A DNA stretch of 64,000 nucleotides from Notoacmeibacter ruber (GTDB lineage Bacteria; Pseudomonadota; Alphaproteobacteria; Rhizobiales; Rhizobiaceae), in NCBI RefSeq assembly GCF_003668555.1, contig NZ_RCWN01000001.1, forward strand, positions 2,393,501 to 2,457,500, given 5' to 3'. Position 1 is the stretch's first letter, and every line of letters begins with the position of its first letter. Made by a program: the position numbers and the translations under genes. Shown in pieces: positions 33,510-41,064 of the stretch. The notes below the pieces were generated by a model that was not told the DNA's origin, searched no databases, and worked only from the letters and a program-made list of their open reading frames with translations.

Positions 33510-33851
33510 TCAAGCTTTGCGCCGCCAGGTAAGGGGTGATTTCTTGTCGTATTCGAAGCGATACTGACGCCCCATCTGCGATGCACGCGTCAATCGGCGG
33601 CCTATCCAGGCAAAAATGCCAAGCACAACAATATCAACCACATAATACCATGGTTGTAGTAGTGTTCCTTCAAAAAGGGCGAAGTGCAGGAAGCGCACTG
33701 CGCAGCCGAGCAGCAATACATAGAGGATCAGCTCGCGCGTTCCGCGCCAGTCTGCCGCTGCCGCGCGTCCCGTCAAAAATGCTGCGCCACCGCCCAATAT
33801 GACGGTAACGAGAAGAAAATCGCCGAAACTGACTTCCCAGATCGGGTTCAT
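33510..33851 (-). CDS. DUF6867 family membrane protein of the liv locus
   Basis: The 113-residue protein has three hydrophobic segments: FGDFLLVTVILGGGAAFLTG, ELILYVLLLGCAVRFLHFAL and WYYVVDIVVLGIFAWIGRRL. The middle block RFLHFALFEGTLLQPWYYVVD and the end YRFEYDKKSPLTWRRK match a small membrane protein that sits between livF and livK in many rhizobia, listed as DUF6867. No function is established; position suggests a link to branched-chain amino-acid uptake. It starts 9 bp after livF ends, so it is co-transcribed with livHMGF. Confidence 0.85.
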   Translation of the reverse strand: MNPIWEVSFGDFLLVTVILGGGAAFLTGRAAAADWRGTRELILYVLLLGCAVRFLHFALFEGTLLQPWYYVVDIVVLGIFAWIGRRLTRASQMGRQYRFEYDKKSPLTWRRKA

Positions 33852-33860
33852 GAAAACCTC

Positions 33861-34589
33861 CTAATGCGCGCCGCCTTCGAGATAGGCCGCGCGAACGTCT
33901 TCCCGCTTCAGCAATTCCGCTCCCGTGCCTGTCATGGTGATCTCACCATTGACGAGCACATAGCCGCGGTGGGCAAGCTTCAGCGCATGAAAGGCGTTTT
34001 GTTCGACGAAGAAGACAGTCAGGCCCTCATTGCGATTGAGTTCGCGGACTGCCTCGAAAATCTGTTTGACGATCAGCGGCGCCAGACCGAGTGACGGCTC
34101 ATCGAGCATCAGCAGCTTGGGCCGGCTCATCAGCGCCCGCCCGATGGCGAGCATCTGCTGCTCACCACCAGAAAGGGTACCGCCGCGCTGGCCGCGTCGC
34201 TCCTTGAGGCGGGGAAACAGGTCGAAAACCTTCCTGAGGTCGTCCTCGAAATGCGCCTCGTCGACGAGGCTTGCACCCATCTGGAGATTTTCGATGACCG
34301 TCATTCGGCCGAAGATCCGACGCCCTTCCGGCGACTGCGCGATCCCCTTACGCATGATCAAATGGGTGGGCGTCTCGGTGATATCTTCGCCGTCAAAGAG
34401 AATTTGACCGGCTGCGGCGCGTGGTACGCCGCAAATGCTCATCATGAGGGTCGACTTGCCAGCACCGTTGGCGCCGATGAGAGTCACGATCTCGCCTCGC
34501 GCAACCTCGACATCCACGCCGCGAAGCGCGACGATCTTGCCATAGGTGGCATGCAGCGACTGAACCTTCAGCATGGGGACCGCGCTCAT
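33861..34589 (-). CDS. livF: Branched-chain amino-acid ABC transporter, ATPase LivF
   Basis: A 242-residue ABC ATPase. Walker A is GANGAGKST, the signature TLSGGEQQMLAIGRALMSRP, Walker B LLMLDEPSLGLAP, and the switch His lies in VEQN, the LivF variant of the H-loop region. The YGKIVALRGVDVEVARGEIV start and MRKGIAQSPEGRRIFGRMTV are typical of LivF. It forms a heterodimer with LivG on the cytoplasmic side of LivHM. Its start overlaps the livG stop by 4 bp (ATGA). Confidence 0.95.
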   Translation of the reverse strand: MSAVPMLKVQSLHATYGKIVALRGVDVEVARGEIVTLIGANGAGKSTLMMSICGVPRAAAGQILFDGEDITETPTHLIMRKGIAQSPEGRRIFGRMTVIENLQMGASLVDEAHFEDDLRKVFDLFPRLKERRGQRGGTLSGGEQQMLAIGRALMSRPKLLMLDEPSLGLAPLIVKQIFEAVRELNRNEGLTVFFVEQNAFHALKLAHRGYVLVNGEITMTGTGAELLKREDVRAAYLEGGAH

Positions 34590-35563
34590 GCCTTGTCTCC
34601 CTGCGTATCCGGTTGCGTTTCGCCGCGGTGCAGATCAGCCCGGATCTCCTCGTCATCGATCTCCGATTCATCATCGACGCCGAGATAGGCGGCGATCACC
34701 TTGGGATCGTTACGCACGGCTTCGGCCGTTTCGTCGGCGATCTTGCAGCCATAATCCAGAACGACCACGTGGTCGGAAATCTTCATGACGACGCCCATAT
34801 CGTGCTCGATCAGAAGGATCGATGTGCCGGTCTCGGCCCGGATGAACTGTAGCAGATCGTTCAACTCGGCGGATTCGCGGGGATTGAGGCCGGCGGCCGG
34901 CTCGTCGAGGCAAAGAAGATGCGGTTCCGAGCACATGGACCGCGCAATCTCAAGCCGTCTTTGATCGCCATAAGGCAGGTCGGCTGCAGGATCGTCGGCC
35001 CGGTGGATCAGACGGCACTGCTCAAGCCAGTAGATGGCCCGCTCCTTCGCTCCCTCTGCCGCTGAACGATAGGAGGGCAGGTTGAGCAGGCCGGCAAAGG
35101 AGAAACCGGACGCCTTCATCAGCGAATTGTGCTGGGCCACTAGGAGGTTTTCCAGGCAGGTCATGCCGCCGAACAGGCGGATGTTCTGAAAGGTACGCGC
35201 CACCTTGGCGGTCCGGCTGATCGTGAAGTCCGGCATGCGCTCCAGAAGAAAGACGGCGCCGTCGTCCTGCCGCGAATAGCGGCCTGCCGATGCGGTCAGT
35301 TCCTCGACCGCCTCGGAACGTCGGCCCGGTCCGTGACGCATGACGATGCGGCCTTCGGTCGGCTTGTAGAAACCGGTCACGCAGTTGAAGACCGTTGTCT
35401 TGCCGGCGCCATTCGGCCCGATCAGGGCCGTGATATCGCCGCGTCCGACGGTGAAGGAGAGGTCGTCCACCGCGGTCAGCCCGCCGAAGCGCATCGTCAG
35501 ATGCTCGACGGTCAGCAGCGGATCGTTTTCCCAGCGGTGCTGGTTGGTCGTGGTCACATTCAT
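34586..35563 (-). CDS. livG: Branched-chain amino-acid ABC transporter, ATPase LivG
   Basis: 325 residues from the ATG at 35563, which is 4 nt after the livM stop; the frame is open further upstream, but only inside livM. Walker A is GPNGAGKTT, the ABC signature is replaced by LPYGDQRRLEIARSM as usual in LivG, and Walker B is LLCLDEPAAGLNP with IEHDMG. Between PTEGRIVM and KVARTFQNIRLF lies an insertion of about 50 residues (including AVEELTASAGRYSRQDD), longer than in the E. coli protein; rhizobial LivG share part of it (FLLERMPDF). The C-terminus carries an acidic extension (DDESEIDDEEIRADLH) not needed for the fold. It pairs with LivF. Confidence 0.94.
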   Translation of the reverse strand: MNVTTTNQHRWENDPLLTVEHLTMRFGGLTAVDDLSFTVGRGDITALIGPNGAGKTTVFNCVTGFYKPTEGRIVMRHGPGRRSEAVEELTASAGRYSRQDDGAVFLLERMPDFTISRTAKVARTFQNIRLFGGMTCLENLLVAQHNSLMKASGFSFAGLLNLPSYRSAAEGAKERAIYWLEQCRLIHRADDPAADLPYGDQRRLEIARSMCSEPHLLCLDEPAAGLNPRESAELNDLLQFIRAETGTSILLIEHDMGVVMKISDHVVVLDYGCKIADETAEAVRNDPKVIAAYLGVDDESEIDDEEIRADLHRGETQPDTQGDKA

Positions 35564-35567
35564 TGGT

Positions 35568-37229
35568 TTAGTGTCCCTCACCCTGAGCGACCACGTCGGC
35601 TCCAATACGTTTGCGTTCCTTGTAGACCGCGCTTGGCTGGCGCGAAGAGATCAGTCCGCGCGGTTTCCAGACCATGATCAGAACCATGGCCAGACCGAAG
35701 ATCAGCATCCGAAACTGTGTCGGATCGAAGTTCTCGCCGAACACGACCGAGAGGAAGCCGATATTTCGCAGAAGTTCGATGCCGCCGATCATCACGATGG
35801 AGGCGAAGACGACGCCGATCTGACTTCCGAGACCGCCCAGAACCACGATGGCCAGGATGATCGCGCTCTCGATGAAGGTAAAGCTCTCCGGGCTGATGAA
35901 GCCCTGACGCGTGGCGAAGAAGGAGCCGGCGAAGCCGCCGAACATCGCACCGATCGAAAAGGCCGACAGCTTCACGAGGGTCGTGTTGATGCCCAGCGAG
36001 CGGCAGGCAATCTCGTCTTCGCGCAATGCTTCCCAGGCCCGACCGACAGGAAGCCGACGCAGCCGCATCGTCGCGAAATGCGTGATGAGCGCGAGAGCGA
36101 AGATGATGTAGTAGAAGAAGATGTAGCGGTGCGTGATGTCGTAATCGAGACCGAACAGGCTCGCAAAACCGCTATCGCTTCTGTCGAATTCGATCCCGAA
36201 CAGCGTCGGACGCGGAATGCGGTTGATCCCGTCCGGACCGCCGGTGAACTCCGACCAGTTCAGAAGAACGACACGGATGATCTCACCGAACGCCAGAGTC
36301 ACGATGGCGAGATAGTCGCCTCGCAATCTGAGCACCGGAAAGCCCAGCACGACGCCCCAAAGCGCGGCGAAAAGGCCCGCGAGCGGCAAAGCCATCCAGA
36401 AGCCGAAGTCGAGATACTGGGCCAGAAGCGCGTAGGAATAGGCGCCAACCGCATAGAAGGCGACATAGCCGAGATCAAGAAGGCCGGCGAGGCCCACCAC
36501 GATATTCAGGCCCCATCCCAGCATGACATAGGTCAGGATCAGGATGGAAATGTCGATGAGCTGGCGGTCGCGGTTCGGAAAGGCCAGCATGACCAGCCAG
36601 GGAAGCGCGAGCGCCACGAAGAAGAGGACGCGCAGCGCCCAGGTCCCGAAGGTCCCGAGCCTCTCCGCCCGCTTCTGGGCCGCTTCGCCCTTGGCCGGCG
36701 TTCCGATCTTCCCTGTCGCGCGGGAGATCACATAGATCAGCGCCAGCAGGACGGCTCCGAAAATCACACCGATCAGGACGGAGCCGAAGAGCTCCTCGAA
36801 CTGGCCGGTGCCGAACAGGATGTCGCCGACGGGGTGCCACGCATAGAGGATCGCGAAGCCCAGTATGAAAAGGCCAGAAACCGCCGCCCGCACACGCGGC
36901 GCCGCAGGAGAAAGCAGATAGGCGTCGACGAGAAGTTTGCCGAAGAAGGCAAAGATCAGCATCAGTGCGTAAAGGCTCCAGCGCCAGGTGATTTCGAGAC
37001 CACCCGTTGCGATGCTGGTGCGGATCGGGAAGAAGAAGAAGCCGAGGATCGCAGTGATGAAGGTGGCGATCGCCGCCTGCTTTATGCGTTCGCCCAATCC
37101 GCTCGGCCCGCTGCCGACCACGAGATTGGGCGCCTCGGCGCGCTCCTCGAGCTTTGCCTGCGCGCCTTCCGGTTGCGTCAGGGCCGCCGGCTGTTCTGCG
37201 CCGGTCTCGTTCTCTGTTTCGCCAGCCAT
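35568..37229 (-). CDS. livM: Branched-chain amino-acid ABC transporter permease LivM
   Basis: A 553-residue permease, longer than E. coli LivM (about 425). A polar N-terminus of about 50 residues is followed by several extra membrane segments ([55 protein letters not shown]). The conserved LivM core follows ([20 protein letters not shown], then [35 protein letters not shown] and [17 protein letters not shown], the EAA-type coupling loop). It forms the membrane channel with LivH. The start overlaps the end of livH by 1 bp and livG follows after 4 nt, so livH-livM-livG-livF is a single operon. Confidence 0.94.
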   Translation of the reverse strand: MAGETENETGAEQPAALTQPEGAQAKLEERAEAPNLVVGSGPSGLGERIKQAAIATFITAILGFFFFPIRTSIATGGLEITWRWSLYALMLIFAFFGKLLVDAYLLSPAAPRVRAAVSGLFILGFAILYAWHPVGDILFGTGQFEELFGSVLIGVIFGAVLLALIYVISRATGKIGTPAKGEAAQKRAERLGTFGTWALRVLFFVALALPWLVMLAFPNRDRQLIDISILILTYVMLGWGLNIVVGLAGLLDLGYVAFYAVGAYSYALLAQYLDFGFWMALPLAGLFAALWGVVLGFPVLRLRGDYLAIVTLAFGEIIRVVLLNWSEFTGGPDGINRIPRPTLFGIEFDRSDSGFASLFGLDYDITHRYIFFYYIIFALALITHFATMRLRRLPVGRAWEALREDEIACRSLGINTTLVKLSAFSIGAMFGGFAGSFFATRQGFISPESFTFIESAIILAIVVLGGLGSQIGVVFASIVMIGGIELLRNIGFLSVVFGENFDPTQFRMLIFGLAMVLIMVWKPRGLISSRQPSAVYKERKRIGADVVAQGEGH

Positions 37230-38161
37230 CAGACCTTCTCCACTTCAGGCTTACCGAGAAGGCCGCTCGGCATGAAGATCAAAACCACAGCAAGAATGGA
37301 GAATGCTGCCACGTCCTTGTATTCCACCGAGAAATACGCGCTCCAGAAGACCTCGATGAGGCCGAGCACGATCCCGCCCAGCATCGCACCCGGAAGCGAT
37401 CCGATACCGCCCAGCACCGCCGCCGTGAAGGCTTTGATGCCGGCCAGGAAGCCGATGTAGAAATCAAGCACGCCATACAGCAGCAGGAACATCAGCCCGG
37501 CAACGGCCGCGAGCGCCGCGCCCATGACGAAGGTCAGGCTGATGGTCTTGTCGACATCGACGCCGAGCAGAGCGGCCATTTTCTGATCCTGTTCACAGGC
37601 GCGCTGCGAACGACCGAGAGCCGTCTTTGTGATAAGCGCCGTAAACCCTGCCATCAGCAGAAACGTCGTGATGATGATCAGAAGCTGCATCCAGGAAAGC
37701 TGGACGATCATGCCGCCATCGGCCCGACCATCGAACAGCGTGATACCGCCCGAAATGATCGGCTGGATCGGTTTCACGCGCGCACCCTGCGTCACCTGAA
37801 TGAAGTTCTGCAGAACGATACTCATGCCGATGGCGGTGATCAGCGGCGCGAGGCGGAAAGATCCGCGGAGCGGCCGATAGGCGATGCGCTCCACCGTCCA
37901 GCCCCAAACGGCGGTGAACACCATCGAGATCACAAGCACCAGAAGCAGCGCAAGGATCAGCATCGTGGCGCCGGTCGCACCGCTGATGCCAAGAAGCAGG
38001 ATGACAGCCAGAGCAACATATGCGCCGACGGTGAAGATATCACCATGGGCGAAGTTGATCATGCCGATAATGCCGTAGACCATCGTATATCCGATGGCGA
38101 TAAGCCCATAGATAGAGCCAAGCGTCAGCCCATTGATGAGCTGCTGTACGAAATATTCCAT
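37229..38161 (-). CDS. livH: Branched-chain amino-acid ABC transporter permease LivH
   Basis: The 310-residue permease starts [20 protein letters not shown] as LivH proteins do. Other family marks are [40 protein letters not shown], the coupling loop [19 protein letters not shown] and [19 protein letters not shown]. About eight membrane segments are visible. It is the first gene of the operon and is divergent from the photolyase gene; the 187-bp space between must hold the promoters of both. Confidence 0.96.
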   Translation of the reverse strand: MEYFVQQLINGLTLGSIYGLIAIGYTMVYGIIGMINFAHGDIFTVGAYVALAVILLLGISGATGATMLILALLLVLVISMVFTAVWGWTVERIAYRPLRGSFRLAPLITAIGMSIVLQNFIQVTQGARVKPIQPIISGGITLFDGRADGGMIVQLSWMQLLIIITTFLLMAGFTALITKTALGRSQRACEQDQKMAALLGVDVDKTISLTFVMGAALAAVAGLMFLLLYGVLDFYIGFLAGIKAFTAAVLGGIGSLPGAMLGGIVLGLIEVFWSAYFSVEYKDVAAFSILAVVLIFMPSGLLGKPEVEKV

Positions 38162-38348
38162 TGAAGGTTCGATATCCCCATGGCCGGTGGCCGATTATCA
38201 CGGTGACACTAATCGCTAAAATCACGCAGCGCCAACCCCCCATTGCCTATTTTTCCCACAATGAAATCGAATGCCGGGTTGGCAGGCATGCATATTTCCA
38301 CCGTGGTGGTCTTCACACCAAGTTTACGGGGAGAAAAGGAGTACAGAG

Positions 38349-39872
38349 ATGGCAGGCACACTTCGATTCGTCCTTGGAGATCAGCTCTCGACCGAGATCT
38401 CCTCGTTGCGTGATGTCGATCCGGATCACGACACGATTCTGATCGCCGAGGTGATGGATGAAGCGACCTATGTGAAGCATCACAAGAAGAAGATCGCCTT
38501 TCTGTTCTCGGCCATGCGTCACTTTGCATCCGGCCTCGAGGCCAAAGGCTTCGCCGTTCGCTATCATAGACTTGAACAGGACAAGGGTCCCCGATCCTTC
38601 AACCAGGCCCTCATCGACGCCGTCAACGATCTCGACCCTGACCGGATCGTGGTCACCGAACCAGGAGAATATCGCGTCCGCCAGATGATGGAGGACTGGC
38701 GGGGCATGTTCGATTGCGAGGTGGAGATCAGGACCGATGACCGGTTCCTCTGCACCCACGGCGAATTTCGCGATTGGGCCAGCGACAGCAAGACGCTGCG
38801 CATGGAGTATTTCTACCGCGAGATGCGCAAGAAGCTCGATATCCTGATGGATGGAGACGAGCCTGCTGGAGGCCAGTGGAACTACGATCACGACAATCGC
38901 GAGGCCCTCGACGGGGCGGTCGACATACCCGAGCGGCCGCAATGGTCGATCGACGAAACCACGACAGAGGTGCTTGATCTGGTCGGCCAGCGCTTCGACG
39001 ACCATTTCGGAAGCCTGGAGGGCTTCGACTATCCCGTCACGAGACGGCAGGCCACGCACTATCTCAACTGGTTCGTCGACGAGGCCCTACCCTGCTTCGG
39101 CCGCTATCAGGACGCGATGAAACAGGGGCGCCCGCTGATCTTTCACTCCCATCTTTCCGCTCTCATCAATTGCGGCCTGCTGGCGCCGCGCGAGGTCGTG
39201 GAAAAGGCCGAGGAAGCCTGGAAAGCCGGAGACGTGCCGATCAATGCCGCGGAAGGCTTTATTCGGCAGATCATCGGCTGGCGCGAATTCATACGCGGCA
39301 TCTACTGGAGCCAGATGCCGGATTACGGCCGCTCCAACAAGCTTCTGGCGCAGCGCGCACTGCCCGACTTTTTCTGGACGAAGGAAACGTCGATGAACTG
39401 CATGAGGCAGTCCATCACGGAAACCTGGGACAATGCCTATGCCCACCATATTCAGAGGCTGATGGTGATCGGCAATTTCTGCCTGCTGGCCGGGCTTGAT
39501 CCGAAGGAGGTGCAGGAATGGTATCTGATCGTCTACCACGATGCATATGAATGGGTGGAAATGCCCAATGTCGTCGGGATGATCCTGTTTGCCGATGGCG
39601 GTCTTTTCGCGTCGAAGCCCTATGCGGCATCCGGCAGCTACATCAACAAGATGAGCGACTACTGCGTTCACTGCGATTATGCCGTCAAACGCAAGCACGG
39701 CCCCGATGCCTGCCCGTTCAACTATCTCTACTGGGACTTTCTCGACCGGAACCGCGAGAGACTGGAAAACAATGCGCGGGTCGGAATGATGTATCGCACA
39801 TGGGATCGCTTTTCCGACAAAAAGAAGCAGACCATCCGGGACGATTCCAGTCGGTTTTTGCAGAACCTGTAA
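38349..39872 (+). CDS. phrB: Iron-sulfur bacterial cryptochrome/photolyase (PhrB/FeS-BCP)
   Basis: 507 residues from the ATG at 38349, with AGGAG 8 nt upstream; the open frame begins earlier but the protein start MAGTLRFVLGDQLS is that of the family. Four cysteines, Cys351 (NCMRQ), Cys439 and Cys442 (YCVHCDYA) and Cys455 (DACPF), correspond one for one to the [4Fe-4S] ligands of Agrobacterium PhrB. FAD-binding C-terminal motifs include GFIRQIIGWREFIRGIYW and WDNAYAHHIQRLMVIGNFCL. PhrB-type proteins repair (6-4) photoproducts in UV-damaged DNA with blue light. It is followed by a terminator and convergent with sodC. The call is firm; whether it repairs or signals is not visible. Confidence 0.95.
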   Translation: MAGTLRFVLGDQLSTEISSLRDVDPDHDTILIAEVMDEATYVKHHKKKIAFLFSAMRHFASGLEAKGFAVRYHRLEQDKGPRSFNQALIDAVNDLDPDRIVVTEPGEYRVRQMMEDWRGMFDCEVEIRTDDRFLCTHGEFRDWASDSKTLRMEYFYREMRKKLDILMDGDEPAGGQWNYDHDNREALDGAVDIPERPQWSIDETTTEVLDLVGQRFDDHFGSLEGFDYPVTRRQATHYLNWFVDEALPCFGRYQDAMKQGRPLIFHSHLSALINCGLLAPREVVEKAEEAWKAGDVPINAAEGFIRQIIGWREFIRGIYWSQMPDYGRSNKLLAQRALPDFFWTKETSMNCMRQSITETWDNAYAHHIQRLMVIGNFCLLAGLDPKEVQEWYLIVYHDAYEWVEMPNVVGMILFADGGLFASKPYAASGSYINKMSDYCVHCDYAVKRKHGPDACPFNYLYWDFLDRNRERLENNARVGMMYRTWDRFSDKKKQTIRDDSSRFLQNL

Positions 39873-39874
39873 AA

Positions 39875-39898
39875 AAGGCGGCCCTTGCGGACCGCCTT
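39875..39898. terminator. Bidirectional terminator between phrB and sodC
   Basis: AAGGCGG and CCGCCTT with inner GC pairs. The minus strand runs on into TTTTTT, so it is a strong sodC terminator; it also ends phrB. Confidence 0.82.
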
Positions 39899-39922
39899 CT
39901 TGTTCAAAACTCTTTGGAGCGA

Positions 39923-40474
39923 TTACTTCTTTTCGATCACGCCGCATGCGAGCCGTTCGCCGGCATCGCCGCTCGGCTGGCTCTGATAGTCATCCGCGCC
40001 GGCATGGATAACGATGGCCGAGCCGTCCTCATCCATCAGATACCCGTCTTCACCTTCGAGAAGGCTGATGCGCGTGTTCAGGATTTCCTGCTGGAGCGCG
40101 CCGCTATCGCTGACGCGAATATTCGGCATGTCGCCGGGGTGCGGGCCGCCCTCGACCAGAAAGCCATGTTCCTTGCCACCGGCGAAATGACCGCCTGCGG
40201 CCTTGAAGTCCGGCGTGCACTCTCCGGTCTCGTGAATGTGGAACCCGTGAACGCCTGCGGGAATATCCTTAAGGTCGAGGACGAGCAGCACTCCGTTTGG
40301 CGTCTGCTGCATCGTCACCGCGCCGTGTTCGGCGCCATCCGCGCCATTGATCGTCGCCGCGGCCGAGCGAATGGTCATATCGTCCTGCGCAAGTGCGGGG
40401 CTCGCAATGCCGGCAAGAGAAAGGGCGAGAGCTGCAGTCAATGTCGTGCGCATAAAAGTCAATGTCGTGCGCAT
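39923..40474 (-). CDS. sodC: Periplasmic Cu-Zn superoxide dismutase SodC
   Basis: 183 residues from the ATG at 40474, which has GAGGAG about 10 nt upstream. The N-terminus is a signal peptide whose first seven residues, MRTTLTF, are an exact in-frame duplicate of the next ones (MRTTLTAALAL); cleavage is likely after ASPALA. Mature motifs are HGFHIHETGECTPDF (copper His and the disulfide Cys), AGGHFAGGKEHG and GPHPGDMPNIRV (zinc and bridging ligands), VIHAGADDYQSQPSGDAG and ERLACGVI (last Cys). It removes superoxide in the periplasm. A perfect EcfG-type promoter lies upstream, which suggests induction by the general stress response. Confidence 0.94.
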   Translation of the reverse strand: MRTTLTFMRTTLTAALALSLAGIASPALAQDDMTIRSAAATINGADGAEHGAVTMQQTPNGVLLVLDLKDIPAGVHGFHIHETGECTPDFKAAGGHFAGGKEHGFLVEGGPHPGDMPNIRVSDSGALQQEILNTRISLLEGEDGYLMDEDGSAIVIHAGADDYQSQPSGDAGERLACGVIEKK

Positions 40475-40478
40475 AAAA
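40437..40478 (-). repeat. Two tandem 21-bp copies at the sodC start codon
   Basis: 40437-40457 and 40458-40478 are identical 21-bp units, each containing the ATG and six following codons. The in-frame copy lengthens the signal peptide by seven residues. Confidence 0.95.
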
Positions 40479-40480
40479 AT

Positions 40481-40508
40481 GGTCTCCTCACAGTGATTGT
40501 GGGAGACC
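40481..40508 (-). promoter_or_regulatory. Inverted repeat covering the sodC ribosome site
   Basis: On the minus strand GGTCTCC-CACA pairs with TGTG-A-GGAGACC around a 5-nt loop, 11 bp with one bulged A. The GAGGAG ribosome site is in the right arm. It abuts the EcfG -10 word, so depending on the start point only the inner part would be in the RNA. Confidence 0.55.
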
Positions 40509-40533
40509 AACGTGTTGATCGCCAAGCCGTTCC
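40509..40533 (-). promoter_or_regulatory. EcfG-type promoter of sodC
   Basis: On the minus strand GGAAC (40533-40529), a 16-nt spacer and CGTT (40512-40509) match the general-stress promoter exactly. It lies 35 bp before the ATG and just after the stop of the upstream response regulator gene. Confidence 0.72.
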
Positions 40534-40547
40534 TGAAACCACCGACG

Positions 40548-40907
40548 TTAAGCGGCTCTTGCCAGATCCTGAGCGATCGCTGCGTAATCGGAAGGCTTCT
40601 GATAGATCGGCGAGCGCGGCAGATTTTCGCGGAAAAGATGCCGCGGGCTCTGCGATGTGACGATTGCATAGGGCACACCGTGCTCTTCCAGCCACCGCGC
40701 AATCGGGATCGATGTGCCGTCCGGCAGATTGAAATCCAGAAGAGCAGCATCAACGACCTGTTCACGCAGAATGCTCAATGCTTCACTGACGGTCCGCGCA
40801 ACCTTGACCACGCCATGACCGGCGGATTCCAGGCTTTCTTCCGCGTCCATCGCGATAAGCATCTCGTCTTCAACGATTAGGATATTCTTAAACAAGAATG
40901 TCATCAT
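40548..40907 (-). CDS. Single-domain response regulator
   Basis: A 119-residue receiver domain with no output domain. The acidic pocket is Glu13-Asp14 (IVEDEMLIA), the phosphoacceptor is Asp58 (ALLDFNLPDG), the switch Thr is in AIVTS (about 84) and the conserved Lys is 104 (YQKPSD). The stretch VPYAIVTS-x-IYQKP matches in layout the FAT GUY receivers (PFxFATG then QKP) that work with HWE/HisKA_2 kinases in the alphaproteobacterial stress response, although the FATGY residues themselves are changed. The next gene upstream on the same strand is an HWE kinase gene, 157 bp away. Start Met1 or Met2 is open. sodC and its stress promoter follow directly. Confidence 0.87.
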   Translation of the reverse strand: MMTFLFKNILIVEDEMLIAMDAEESLESAGHGVVKVARTVSEALSILREQVVDAALLDFNLPDGTSIPIARWLEEHGVPYAIVTSQSPRHLFRENLPRSPIYQKPSDYAAIAQDLARAA

Positions 40908-41064
40908 AACGCCGTCCCTTTCGGAAGAAACAATGCCCGGAGACGCCTTTTGTTTCCCCTCATCTGGAAAAGTGACGGATTATCGTTAGTGAAGAGTAAA
41001 GCCGTGCCGTTCTGCGACAGGTCTCCATTTCGATCTGCTCGCGTGGAGGGCCAGCATGGTCACT

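Noticed and set aside
35385..37460. 691-residue plus-strand open frame
   Set aside because: Antisense to livG/livM; it is Arg/Glu/Asp-rich with no domain, the usual look of a reverse frame of a membrane protein.
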